Below, piece after piece: positions 49,992-58,030 of a DNA stretch of 64,000 bases. The notes under the pieces are model-generated. The model saw only the letters and a program-made list of their open reading frames with translations, made no database searches and was not told where the DNA came from. The first letter of the stretch is position 1. Each line of letters begins with the position of its first letter. A program made the translations under genes and the position numbers. Source of the DNA: Flavimobilis sp052324925 (GTDB lineage: Bacteria; Actinomycetota; Actinomycetes; Actinomycetales; Cellulomonadaceae); assembly GCA_052324925.1 (NCBI GenBank), contig JBQPRE010000001.1. One strand, given 5' to 3'.

Positions 49992-50132
49992 TTATCCACA
50001 GGGTGCTCCACGGGTGTGGAAACCGCCGGTCAATGAACCCACAGCCTGTGGACGATCCCGGGGATAACATGAGAGCGCGCCGTCACACCACGCCAAGATC
50101 CGCACGATTCCGCCGTTCACGCCTGTGGACAG
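49992..50132. promoter_or_regulatory. Cluster of DnaA-box-like sequences between dnaB and the MATE gene
   Basis: A perfect DnaA box, TTATCCACA, is at 49992-50000. Near matches follow: TGTGGAAAC (50015-50023), TGTGGACGA (50047-50055), GGGGATAAC (50060-50068) and TGTGGACAG (50124-50132). They fill the 308-bp divergent gap. The absence of dnaA/dnaN and of an AT-rich stretch argues against oriC; DnaA-linked control of dnaB is possible. Confidence 0.6.
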
Positions 50133-50145
50133 AAAGTTGTCCCCC

Positions 50146-51486
50146 ATGCGTCCATCAGGTGAACGATCGCGTGATCGCGCGCTGGACAGGTCGATCCTCG
50201 CGCTCGCCGTCCCCGCCCTCGGTGCCCTCGTCGCCGAGCCGCTCTTCGTCCTCGTCGACTCCGCGGTCGTCGGGCACCTCGGGACCGCCGAGCTCGCAGG
50301 GCTCTCGCTCGCAAGCACGATCCTCATGACCGTCGTCGGGCTCTGCGTCTTCCTCGCCTACGCAACCACCGCTGCGGTCTCGCGCCGCACCGGGGCGGGC
50401 CGACGCGCCGAGGCGCTCCAGGCGGGGATCGACGGCCTGTGGCTCGCCCTCGCTCTCGGCCTCGTTCTCGCGGCGGGGCTCTGGGTCGCAACGCCAGCAC
50501 TCATCGACCTGCTGGGCGCCGACGCCGACGTGGCCCGCCACGCAGGCTCCTACCTGCGCTCGTCTGTCCCGGGCCTGCCCGGGATGCTCCTCGTGCTGGC
50601 CTCGACCGGCGTGCTGCGCGGCATGCTCGACACTCGCACGCCCCTCGTGGTCGCCGTGGGTGGCGCGGTCCTCAACACGGTCCTCAGCGTCACTCTGGTC
50701 TGGGGTCTCGGATTCGGGGTGGCTGGGTCCGGCGCCGGCACGGCGATCGCGCAGCTGACGATGGGGGCCGTGCTCGTCGCCGTCGTCGTTCGCTTCGCAC
50801 GCCGCGAGCAGGTGAGCCTCCGGCCGCAGCGGGGCGGCGTCTGGGCCTCCGCGCGCGACGGGATGCCGCTCGTCGTGCGCACCCTGTCGCTGCGCGCAGC
50901 GATCCTCGCGACCGTGTGGGTCGCGACCGGTCTCGGCGCCGTGACGCTCGCCTCTCACCAGGTCATCAACAGTGTCTGGGGCCTCACGGCATTCGCGCTC
51001 GACGCGCTCGCGATCGCGGCGCAGGCGCTCGTCGGGCACAGCCTCGGTGCGGGCGACACGAACAGGGTCCGCACCGTCCTGCGCCGCACGCTCCAGTGGG
51101 GAGTCGGGGCCGGCATCGGGCTGGGCATTCTTGTCGCCCTCGCCTCGCCTGTGCTCGCGCCTCTGTTCACGCCGGATCCGGACGTGAGGCGGGCTGTCGT
51201 CGCGGGGCTCATCACGACGGCCGTGCTGCTGCCGATCGCGGGGTGGGTGTTCGTGCTCGACGGCATTCTCATCGGAGCTGGTGACGGTCGCTATCTCGCG
51301 TGGGCGGGTCTCGCGACCCTCGTCGTCTACCTGCCGTGCGCGCTCGCCGTGCGCGCGTGGGCTCCCGCGGGCACGTGGGGCGTCGTGTGGTTGTGGCTCG
51401 CGTTCGGGGGCGTGTTCATGTGTGCGCGGGCGCTGACGACGGGCCTGCGCGCACGGTCCGCGCGCTGGATGGTCACGGGCTCCTGA
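50146..51486 (+). CDS. MATE-family efflux transporter
   Basis: A 446-residue multidrug and toxin extrusion (DinF-like) protein with twelve hydrophobic segments. The first helix region is ILALAVPALGALVAEPLFVL then VDSAVVGHLGTAELAGLSLA, a strong MATE signature; VLRGMLDTRTPLVVAVGGAV near residue 160 and ALAIAAQALVGHSLGAGDTN near 288 repeat the family pattern. ATG 50146 is used; an in-frame GTG at 50125 is an alternative. MATE genes commonly sit between rplI and dnaB in Micrococcales, as here, but on the opposite strand. Substrates are unknown. Confidence 0.9.
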   Translation: MRPSGERSRDRALDRSILALAVPALGALVAEPLFVLVDSAVVGHLGTAELAGLSLASTILMTVVGLCVFLAYATTAAVSRRTGAGRRAEALQAGIDGLWLALALGLVLAAGLWVATPALIDLLGADADVARHAGSYLRSSVPGLPGMLLVLASTGVLRGMLDTRTPLVVAVGGAVLNTVLSVTLVWGLGFGVAGSGAGTAIAQLTMGAVLVAVVVRFARREQVSLRPQRGGVWASARDGMPLVVRTLSLRAAILATVWVATGLGAVTLASHQVINSVWGLTAFALDALAIAAQALVGHSLGAGDTNRVRTVLRRTLQWGVGAGIGLGILVALASPVLAPLFTPDPDVRRAVVAGLITTAVLLPIAGWVFVLDGILIGAGDGRYLAWAGLATLVVYLPCALAVRAWAPAGTWGVVWLWLAFGGVFMCARALTTGLRARSARWMVTGS

Positions 51487-51501
51487 CGCCGCCGGGCGTA
51501 C

Positions 51502-51524
51502 CTCACGTCGGCGGATCCGCGATC
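51502..51524. repeat. Degenerate half copy of the GATAGC-type palindrome
   Basis: Sixteen bases after the MATE stop, 23 bases containing CTCACGTC and GCGGATCCGCGATC match the right half of the 23398-23438 element at 18 positions. The left half is missing, so it is probably a decayed copy. Confidence 0.5.
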
Positions 51525-51556
51525 GAGCCACCTGGGGGCGCGTGCGCGCGGGAAGC

Positions 51557-51594
51557 ACGACGCCCGGCCCTCCTCGCGGGGAACCGGGCGTCGT
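51557..51594. terminator. Terminator after the rpsF-ssb-rpsR-rplI operon
   Basis: ACGACGCCCGG (51557-51567) pairs perfectly with CCGGGCGTCGT (51584-51594) around a 16-nt loop, starting 16 bases after the rplI stop. It also lies downstream of the convergent MATE gene. Confidence 0.8.
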
Positions 51595-51609
51595 TGGTCA
51601 GCGCTGCAC

Positions 51610-52059
51610 TCAGGCGGCGACGACCTTGATCTTGACGTTCGCGGAGACCTCAGCGTGCAGGCGAACCGACACGGTGTAGTCGCCGGTCGACTTGATCGTC
51701 TGAGCGACCTCGACCTTGCGGCGGTCGATCTTGGGGCCACCGGCAGCCTCGACGGCCGCGGCAATGTCCGCGGTCGTCACGGCACCGAAGAGGCGCCCGC
51801 CGTTGCCGGCCTTGGCCTCCACAGCGAATGCCTTGCCCTGGAGTGCGTCGCGCACAGCGCGGGCACCCTCGAGCGTTGCGATCTCGCGGGCCTTGCGGGC
51901 CTTGCGAATCGCGGTGACCTCAGACTCGGCACCCTTGGACCAGACGGTCGCCAGGCCACGGGGGACGAGGTAGTTGCGCGCGTAACCGTCCTTGACGGTC
52001 ACGACGTCGCCGGGCTCACCGAGGCCAGTGACCTCGTGCGTGAGGATGAGCTTTGCCAT
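51610..52059 (-). CDS. rplI: 50S ribosomal protein bL9
   Basis: A 149-residue bL9 beginning MAKLILTHEVTGLGEPGDVV and containing VKDGYARNYLVPRGLA, the N-terminal 23S-binding domain. The central helix (AIRKARKAREIATLEGARAV) and the C-terminal domain (AKAGNGGRLFGAVTTADIAA) follow. Length is normal. Last gene of the rpsF-ssb-rpsR-rplI operon. Confidence 0.98.
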   Translation of the reverse strand: MAKLILTHEVTGLGEPGDVVTVKDGYARNYLVPRGLATVWSKGAESEVTAIRKARKAREIATLEGARAVRDALQGKAFAVEAKAGNGGRLFGAVTTADIAAAVEAAGGPKIDRRKVEVAQTIKSTGDYTVSVRLHAEVSANVKIKVVAA

Positions 52060-52088
52060 CTTCTGTGATTTCCCTTCGAGGCGTCGGC

Positions 52089-52325
52089 TCAGCGAGCCGA
52101 GGACGAGTAGGGCAGGAGGGCCATTTCACGCGCGTTCTTGACGGCACGCGCGATCTGACGCTGCTCCTGGACGGAGACACCCGTGACGCGGCGCGCACGG
52201 ATCTTCCCGCGGTCAGAGATGAACTTGCGCAGGAGCGCAGAGTCCTTGTAGTCGACGACGTCGATCTTCGCGGACTTCAGCGGGTTGGACTTCTTCTTGG
52301 GCTTGCGGACAACGGCCTTGGCCAT
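52089..52325 (-). CDS. rpsR: 30S ribosomal protein bS18
   Basis: A 78-residue bS18: basic start MAKAVVRKPKKKSNPL, then IDVVDYKDSALLRKFISDRG, KIRARRVTGVSVQEQRQIAR and AVKNAREMALLPY. The zinc cysteines of the C+ paralogue are absent, so this is the zinc-independent form. It pairs with bS6 in the 30S platform. Confidence 0.98.
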   Translation of the reverse strand: MAKAVVRKPKKKSNPLKSAKIDVVDYKDSALLRKFISDRGKIRARRVTGVSVQEQRQIARAVKNAREMALLPYSSSAR

Positions 52326-52410
52326 CGTGGGGGCTCCTTGTCAGGTGCTGTCCCTCCGTGCCGCAGGGCGGCCGGAGGGTCGTCGTGTCTGTGTCCCGGG
52401 TGGGGAACGG

Positions 52411-52914
52411 TCAGAACGGGGGCTCGTCGGAGAATCCGCCGCCTGAGGCTGCGGGACCGGACGTGGCCCACGGGTCGTTCTGCTGGTAGCCACCGCCACC
52501 ACCACCCTGGGGTGCGCCGCCGAATCCGCCACCACCGCCGCCACCCGAGCGCTGGGCTCGTGTGACCTTGGCAGAGGCGTACCGCAGGGACGGACCGATC
52601 TCGTCCACCTGCAGCTCGACGACGGTGCGCTTCTCACCCTCGCGGGTCTCGTACGACCGCTGGGTCAACCGACCCTGGACGAGGACGCGCATGCCCTTGG
52701 TGAGGGTCTCTGCGACGTTCTCGGCGGCCTCGCGCCAGACCGAGCAGCGGAGGAACAGCGCGTCGCCGTCCTTCCACTCGTTCGCCTGGCGGTCGAAGGT
52801 GCGGGGCGTGGAGGCCACCGTGAAGTTGGCCACCGCTGCACCCGACGGGGTGAAACGGAGCTCCGGGTCCGCGGTGAGGTTTCCCACCACGGTGATGACA
52901 GTGTCACCAGCCAT
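52411..52914 (-). CDS. ssb: Single-stranded DNA-binding protein
   Basis: A 167-residue SSB. The OB fold covers residues 1-110 (VITVVGNLTADPELRFTPSG, ALFLRCSVWREAAENVAETL, MRVLVQGRLTQRSYETREGE). A Gly/Gln-rich linker follows. The acidic tip SDEPPF is the usual site that recruits replication and repair partners. It sits between rpsF and rpsR, as in most actinobacteria. Confidence 0.97.
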   Translation of the reverse strand: MAGDTVITVVGNLTADPELRFTPSGAAVANFTVASTPRTFDRQANEWKDGDALFLRCSVWREAAENVAETLTKGMRVLVQGRLTQRSYETREGEKRTVVELQVDEIGPSLRYASAKVTRAQRSGGGGGGGFGGAPQGGGGGGYQQNDPWATSGPAASGGGFSDEPPF

Positions 52915-52978
52915 TGCCTACTCCTTCGAGATGTACGGGACCCATCGGCTCATGCCGACGGGGTGGAGCGTGGAGACG

Positions 52979-53332
52979 TCAGGAAGCGTCGGCCTCTGCG
53001 GGGGCCTCGGCGACGACGGCGGGTGCCGCTGCGGCCTTGGACTCCTCGCGGCGGAGCACCTTCGTGCGCAGGACGACCTCGTTGAGGCCGAGCTGGCGGT
53101 CGAGCTCCTTGGCGGTCGCGGGCGTTGCGGTGAAGTCAACCACCGCGTAGATGCCCTCAGACTTCTTGTTGATCTCGTAAGCGAGACGACGGCGGCCCCA
53201 GATGTCGACCTTGTCGACGGATCCACCCTCGGTCGTGACGACCGTGAGGTACTTGTCGAGCGACGGGGCGACGGTGCGCTCCTCGATCTCGGGATCCAGG
53301 ATGATCATCAGCTCGTACTGACGCATGCTCAT
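52979..53332 (-). CDS. rpsF: 30S ribosomal protein bS6
   Basis: A 117-residue bS6: MSMRQYELMIILDPEIEERT, then SVDKVDIWGRRRLAYEINKK and SEGIYAVVDFTATPATAKEL, with an Ala/Glu-rich C-terminal tail. ATG 53332 is preferred because AAAGGAGG lies five bases upstream; a second ATG two codons later would be too far. First gene of the operon; stem-loops lie in the leader. Confidence 0.97.
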   Translation of the reverse strand: MSMRQYELMIILDPEIEERTVAPSLDKYLTVVTTEGGSVDKVDIWGRRRLAYEINKKSEGIYAVVDFTATPATAKELDRQLGLNEVVLRTKVLRREESKAAAAPAVVAEAPAEADAS

Positions 53333-53355
53333 ACCCACCTCCTTTGGACTTGGCG

Positions 53356-53435
53356 GTCACGGGACTTCCGTGACAGGAGGGTTGTTGCGTCGCCCTGCGC
53401 TGAGCACGTCCGATGGCGGACGGTCGACGCAGGGC
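53356..53435 (-). promoter_or_regulatory. Stem-loops in the rpsF leader
   Basis: GTCACGG/CCGTGAC (53356-53362 with 53368-53374) forms a 7-bp stem just upstream of the rpsF ribosome site. Further out, GCCCTGCG/CGCAGGGC (53392-53399 with 53428-53435) encloses GTCCG/CGGAC. The outer one may be the terminator of the upstream PBP gene. The inner one is a candidate S6:S18 autoregulatory leader, known in other bacteria; the match here is structural only. Confidence 0.4.
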
Positions 53436-53510
53436 AGGATGTCAGGGTACCGGAAACGCTGGCACCCTCACCAACCGTGTGACAGACCGCTCAGGGCCTG
53501 GCACTTGTGG

Positions 53511-55925
53511 TCAGGGCTTCGCGGGCGGCCCGGGCTCCCGCTTGCCCCCGGCCTGGGCCGCGGGCTCGGTCGTCGGGTCGCCCGGATCCTGCGTCGCGGG
53601 GGGGCTCGGAGTGGCCTCCTGCTCGGGGGTCGGCTCGGTCGTCGGATCGGGCTCGGGCTCGGGCTCAGGCTCGGGAGGCGGGCCCGAGGACACGATGATC
53701 GTGATGCTCGATCCGGGCGGAACCTCGGTTCCCCCGCCGGGCTGCGTCGAGATGACGGTGCCCTTGGGCACGGTCGCGTCGTCGCGGTAGACGACGACGG
53801 CCTCGAGGTCGGCGCGAGCAAGGGCTCGGCGCGCGGCCTTCTCGCTCGATCCGGCGAGGTTGGAGGGCACGACGGCCGACGTCGGGGTCGTCTCGGTCTC
53901 GGTCTCGGTCTCGGTCGGTTCGGTCGAGGGGTCCTCGGTCGGCTCCTGCGTCGGCGTCGGTCGTTCGGGGACCGTGCGCTCGGGGAAGTTCTCGACGGGA
54001 ACGCCTTCCATCGCCTTGATCATGTACGACGTCCAGATGTCCGATGGCGCGGAGCTCCCTGTGATCTCCCGGTAGCCACGGAACGGCGTGATCTCCTCCT
54101 GGGTGCCATCCTCGCCGCTCTGGTAGAGCGCGACGGCCGTGACGACCTGCGGAGTGAAGCCGACGAACCATGCGGAGCGGTTGTTGCTCGACGTTCCCGT
54201 CTTGCCGGCGACGGGTCGACCGAGACGCTTGGCGGTCGTGCCCGAGCCGCGCTCGACGACTTGGGTCATCGCGTAGGTCGTGTCGGCGACGACGTCTGCT
54301 TCGATGACGCGGCGGGGAGGCGTGGACCCGCGGTAGACGTCGTCGTCCTCGCCGAGACGGCGCACCGACTCGACGATGTACGGGTCGGAGTGCATACCGC
54401 CGGCGGCGAGGGTTCCGTAGGACTCCGCCATGTCGATCGGGTGGACGGCTGCGACGCCGAGGACTGAGGACGGCACGTCGTCGAGGTCCGGGGTGTCCGC
54501 GGGGATTCCGGCACGCACCGCGACCTCGTTCGTCACGGCGGGGGTGAGCTCGAGGTTGAGCTCGACGAAGGGGGTGTTGATGGAGAACTCTGTGGCGCGC
54601 AGCAGGGTGACGCGTCCCCAGCTCTGGTTGCCGAAGTTGCGGACGGGGTCCTTGACGCCCTCGAAGCGACGCCCGCTGCGGCCGTCGAACCGGTCGTCGA
54701 GCGTGTGTCCGGACTCGAGCGCCGCGACGAGCGTGAACGGCTTGAACGTCGAACCGGCCTGGGCCCGGTCTTGGGTGACGCGGTTCTGCTGGACGACCGT
54801 GTAGTCCTCACCGCCGTACAGGGCGCGGATCGCGCCTGTGCTCGCGTCGAGCGAGACGGCTGCGGTCCGCAGGTTCTTTGACGCTCCCTCGAGGAGCCCT
54901 TCCTTGAGGATGGTCTCTTGGAGCGCGGCCTGGTTCTTGCGGTCGATCGTCGTGACGATGCGCAGCCCCGCCGTGCCGATCTCGTCGTTGGTCGTGAGTC
55001 CCGTCGCGACGACCTCGCGACGCACCATGTCGAGCAGGTAGCCCCGGGGACCCGCGAGCGCGTTGGACCGTTTGACCTTGATCGTCTTCGGGAGCTTGAG
55101 CTTGTCAGACTCGGCCTGGGTGAGGGCGCCCGTCTCGACCATCGCGCCGCGGACGTAGTCGAAGCGACGCTGGGCGTCCTCCTCGCTCGTCCGCGGGTCG
55201 AAGTTGTTGGGCGACGGGATGACGCCTGCGAGGAGGACGGCCTGGGCGGTCGTGAGCTCCTTGGCGTCGACCCCGAAGTAGGCCTGTGCGGCGGTCTGGA
55301 TGCCGTTGGCCCCGCGGCCGAAGTAGATGGTGTTGATGTAGCTCGCGAGGATCTCGTCCTTGTCGACCTCCTGGCCGAGCTTGAGGGAGAGCAGTGCTTC
55401 CTGGAGCTTGCCGACGTAGTCCGTCACTGTCTCGTCGCCGAGATAGCGCTCGGCGTACTGCTGGGTGATGGTCGAGCCGCCCTGGCGCTTGCCGGTCGTG
55501 ACGTTGATCCACAGCGCGCGCGCCATGCCCTTGACGTCGACGCCGGCGTTCTCCCAGAAGGTCCGGTCCTCGGCTGCGACGACGGCGTCCTTGACGACGT
55601 CGGGGATCTCGGACTCGTCGACGATCTCGCGGTTGATCTCGAGGAACTTGCCCATCTCCGTCTTGCCGTCGGAGTAGTAGACGGTCGTCGTCTGCGCGAG
55701 CGCGACAGAGGAGGCGTCGGGGATCTCGGTGCGGGCGTAGGCCGTGATGAGGGCTCCGACGCCGACGGCGATGACGAAGAGGAAGGAGGTGAGGATGAAC
55801 CGCCACGAGGGCATCCAACGGTGGATGCGGCCCCGGCCTGCCCGTGGGTAGTTGAGCAGCCGACGACGGCTCGGCGTTCGCGCTGGTGCGCGTCCCGCGC
55901 TCGTTGCCTTGCTCGACCTGGTCAC
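53511..55925 (-). CDS. Class A penicillin-binding protein (PBP1A/PonA type)
   Basis: An 804-residue bifunctional peptidoglycan synthase. GTG 55925 follows AGAAGGGG. A basic cytoplasmic segment and one membrane helix (ILTSFLFVIAVGVGALITAY, residues 44-63) are followed by the GT51 glycosyltransferase: AAEDRTFW with catalytic Glu119, GGSTITQQYAERYLG and IYFGRGANGIQTAAQAYFG. The transpeptidase has AGSTFKPF (Ser392, Lys395), FSINTPF (Ser448, Asn450) and KTGTSSN (Lys575). A PASTA domain near residues 690-750 and a Glu/Pro-rich tail finish the protein. All catalytic residues are intact. It extends and crosslinks cell-wall glycan. Confidence 0.95.
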   Translation of the reverse strand: MTRSSKATSAGRAPARTPSRRRLLNYPRAGRGRIHRWMPSWRFILTSFLFVIAVGVGALITAYARTEIPDASSVALAQTTTVYYSDGKTEMGKFLEINREIVDESEIPDVVKDAVVAAEDRTFWENAGVDVKGMARALWINVTTGKRQGGSTITQQYAERYLGDETVTDYVGKLQEALLSLKLGQEVDKDEILASYINTIYFGRGANGIQTAAQAYFGVDAKELTTAQAVLLAGVIPSPNNFDPRTSEEDAQRRFDYVRGAMVETGALTQAESDKLKLPKTIKVKRSNALAGPRGYLLDMVRREVVATGLTTNDEIGTAGLRIVTTIDRKNQAALQETILKEGLLEGASKNLRTAAVSLDASTGAIRALYGGEDYTVVQQNRVTQDRAQAGSTFKPFTLVAALESGHTLDDRFDGRSGRRFEGVKDPVRNFGNQSWGRVTLLRATEFSINTPFVELNLELTPAVTNEVAVRAGIPADTPDLDDVPSSVLGVAAVHPIDMAESYGTLAAGGMHSDPYIVESVRRLGEDDDVYRGSTPPRRVIEADVVADTTYAMTQVVERGSGTTAKRLGRPVAGKTGTSSNNRSAWFVGFTPQVVTAVALYQSGEDGTQEEITPFRGYREITGSSAPSDIWTSYMIKAMEGVPVENFPERTVPERPTPTQEPTEDPSTEPTETETETETTPTSAVVPSNLAGSSEKAARRALARADLEAVVVYRDDATVPKGTVISTQPGGGTEVPPGSSITIIVSSGPPPEPEPEPEPDPTTEPTPEQEATPSPPATQDPGDPTTEPAAQAGGKREPGPPAKP

Positions 55926-56108
55926 GTTGACCCCTTCTCTTTCGGTAAGACGACCGTACGAACCCTATGCGCTTGATCGGCTCGTACGGCAGGAGCATGG
56001 GGGCCGCCTCGGACTCTGCCCGGGGCTGCCGCGTGTGCTCCGCACGATCTTCACAGAGCGCGTGACGTGCCGCACGCGTTGCGCCTTGCGGCGGGCGGTC
56101 GTGCGCCA

Positions 56109-56140
56109 TAGTCTCTCCGATGTATCGGTTCGATACATCG
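56109..56140 (+). promoter_or_regulatory. padR promoter and operator
   Basis: CGATGTATCG (56118-56127) and CGATACATCG (56131-56140) are perfect 10-bp arms with spacer GTT. The arms include ATGT and ACAT, the half-sites known for PadR proteins. TAGTCT (56109-56114) is a -10 box placing the transcription start inside the palindrome, which suits autorepression by the adjacent PadR protein. Confidence 0.75.
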
Positions 56141-56192
56141 ACGTGCTCGTGGCCTCCTGGGCTCGCGCGACGACCAGGCGGGGAGGTGCAGC

Positions 56193-56843
56193 GTGCGCGC
56201 ACGATCGACGGTTCTCGAGACCGCGATCCTCGGCATCCTCGCTGACTCTCCCCTGCACGGCTACGAGCTGCGCAAGCGGCTCAACGTCGTGCTCGGGTCG
56301 TTCCGCGCGCTCTCCTACGGATCCCTCTACCCGGCCCTGCGCTCTCTCGAAGGGCGCGCTCTCATCGCCGGGACCGAAACCACGGACGCCCCTCCTCAGC
56401 ACGCACTCTCCGGACGCCGCTCGCGCATCGTGTACGAGCTCACGGCGCTCGGCAAGGAGTACCTGCAAGGGTTGCTGTCCTCAGCAGGCCCCGCGGCCTG
56501 GGAGGACGAGAGTTTCGACGTGCGGTTCGCCCTGTTCGGGAAGACCGACGCCGAGACCCGCCTGCGCATCCTCGAAGGACGTCGCACGCGGCTCGCCGAA
56601 CGCCTGGAGATGGTGCGCGAGAGCGCCAACCGGACCCGCGAGCGTCTCGACGAGTACACGCTCGAGCTTCAGCGGCACGGCCTGGAACAGGTTGAGCACG
56701 AGGTCGCTTGGCTCGACGAGCTCATCGACACCGAGCGCGGGCGTCCCCGTGCTCCGCGGTCCGAGGCGCGACGCGCACCGGGCAGCACCACGCAGAACGA
56801 AGCCGCGGACGACCGCCGTCCCGGCACGAACAGCAAGGAGTGA
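56193..56843 (+). CDS. PadR-family transcriptional regulator
   Basis: A 216-residue PadR protein. The GTG at 56193 follows GGGGAGG. The N-terminal winged helix is LETAILGILADSPLHGYELR then LGSFRALSYGSLYPALRSLE, with the wing at RSRIVYELTALGKEYLQ. The C-terminal dimerisation helices (TRLAERLEMVRESANRTRER, EVAWLDELIDTERG) form the coiled coil usual for the longer PadR-s1 group, then a disordered tail. Two bases separate its stop from ino1, so the pair forms one operon behind a palindromic operator. Repression of ino1 and of itself is inferred; the ligand is unknown. Confidence 0.92.
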   Translation: MRARSTVLETAILGILADSPLHGYELRKRLNVVLGSFRALSYGSLYPALRSLEGRALIAGTETTDAPPQHALSGRRSRIVYELTALGKEYLQGLLSSAGPAAWEDESFDVRFALFGKTDAETRLRILEGRRTRLAERLEMVRESANRTRERLDEYTLELQRHGLEQVEHEVAWLDELIDTERGRPRAPRSEARRAPGSTTQNEAADDRRPGTNSKE

Positions 56844-56845
56844 GG

Positions 56846-57940
56846 ATGACCTCCATCCGCGTCGCCATCGTCGGCGTCGGCAACTGCGCCGCGTCGCTCG
56901 TCCAGGGCGTCCAGTACTACCGCGAGACCCCGGCCGACCAGAAGGTCCCCGGCCTCATGCACGTGCAGTTCGGCGACTACCACGTCAAGGACATCGAGTT
57001 CGTCATGGCGCTCGACGTCGACGCCAAGAAGGTCGGCTTCGACCTCTCCGAGGCGATCGGCGCGTCCGAGAACAACACCATCAAGATCGCCGACGTCCCG
57101 CCGCTCGGCGTGACCGTCCAGCGCGGCCCGACCCTCGACGGCATCGGCAAGTACTACGCCGAGACGATCGAGGAGTCGGACGCCGAGCCGATCGACGTCG
57201 TGCAGCAGCTCAAGGACAACAAGGTCGACGTCCTCATCTGCTACCTCCCCGTCGGCTCCGAAGCTGCCGCGAAGCACTACGCCCAGTGCGCGATCGACGC
57301 GAACGTCGCCTTCGTCAACGCCCTGCCCGTCTTCATCGCCTCCGACCCCGTCTGGGCGAAGAAGTTCGAGGACGCTGGCGTGCCGATCGTCGGCGACGAC
57401 ATCAAGTCGCAGGTCGGCGCGACCATCACCCACCGCGTGCTCGCGCGTCTCTTCGAGGACCGCGGTGTCATCCTCGACCGGACGTACCAGCTCAACGTCG
57501 GCGGCAACATGGACTTCAAGAACATGCTCGAGCGCGAGCGTCTCGAGTCCAAGAAGATCTCCAAGACGCAGGCCGTGACCTCCAACCTTGAGGACGGCCC
57601 TCTGGCCGGCAAGAAGGAGGACCGCAACGTCCACATCGGCCCGTCCGACTACGTCGCGTGGCTCGACGACCGCAAGTGGGCATACGTCCGCCTCGAGGGT
57701 CGCGCGTTCGGTGAGGTTCCCCTGAGCCTCGAGTACAAGCTTGAGGTCTGGGACTCCCCCAACTCGGCCGGCATCATCATCGACGCGCTGCGCGCGGCGA
57801 AGATCGCCAAGGACCGCGGCGTGGGCGGCCCGATCCACGCTGCTGCGACGTACTTCATGAAGTCGCCGCCGCTGCAGATGGAGGACGGCGTCGGCCGCGC
57901 CCGTCTCGAGGCGTTCATCGCCGGCGAGGTCGAGCGCTGA
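56846..57940 (+). CDS. ino1: Inositol-3-phosphate synthase
   Basis: A 364-residue NAD-dependent enzyme converting glucose 6-phosphate to inositol 3-phosphate, the entry to phosphatidylinositol and mycothiol in actinobacteria. ATG 56846 follows AAGGAG. The Rossmann motif is VAIVGVGNCAASLVQGVQYY. Conserved blocks are ADVPPLGVTVQRGPTLDGIG near residue 88, VDVLICYLPVGSEAAAKHYA near 130, DDIKSQVGATITHRVLARLF near 183, LNVGGNMDFKNML and the C-terminal DSPNSAGIIIDALRAAKIA. Length fits the bacterial/archaeal Ino1 class. A very strong terminator follows. Confidence 0.96.
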   Translation: MTSIRVAIVGVGNCAASLVQGVQYYRETPADQKVPGLMHVQFGDYHVKDIEFVMALDVDAKKVGFDLSEAIGASENNTIKIADVPPLGVTVQRGPTLDGIGKYYAETIEESDAEPIDVVQQLKDNKVDVLICYLPVGSEAAAKHYAQCAIDANVAFVNALPVFIASDPVWAKKFEDAGVPIVGDDIKSQVGATITHRVLARLFEDRGVILDRTYQLNVGGNMDFKNMLERERLESKKISKTQAVTSNLEDGPLAGKKEDRNVHIGPSDYVAWLDDRKWAYVRLEGRAFGEVPLSLEYKLEVWDSPNSAGIIIDALRAAKIAKDRGVGGPIHAAATYFMKSPPLQMEDGVGRARLEAFIAGEVER

Positions 57941-57965
57941 CCGTTCGTCCTTCCGGACTCTGTCA

Positions 57966-58001
57966 CGGGTGAGCCCCGCGCCACGGCGCGGGGCTCACCC
58001 G
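57966..58001 (+). terminator. Strong intrinsic terminator after ino1
   Basis: A perfect 17-bp stem (57966-57982 with 57985-58001), arms starting CGGGTGAGCCCCGCGCC, with a minimal loop and followed by TTTGTG. It is 26 bases after the ino1 stop. Confidence 0.9.
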
Positions 58002-58018
58002 TTTGTGCAGGTCCCGGT

Positions 58019-58024
58019 TACGGT
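58019..58024 (+). promoter_or_regulatory. -10 box of a probable leaderless promoter (MFS gene)
   Basis: TACGGT precedes the GTG at 58031 by six bases; no ribosome site is visible. Confidence 0.55.
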
Positions 58025-58030
58025 GGTCGG

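Noticed and set aside
49838..50145. Chromosomal origin of replication
   Set aside because: DnaA-like boxes are present, but there is no AT-rich unwinding region and dnaA, dnaN and rpmH are absent.
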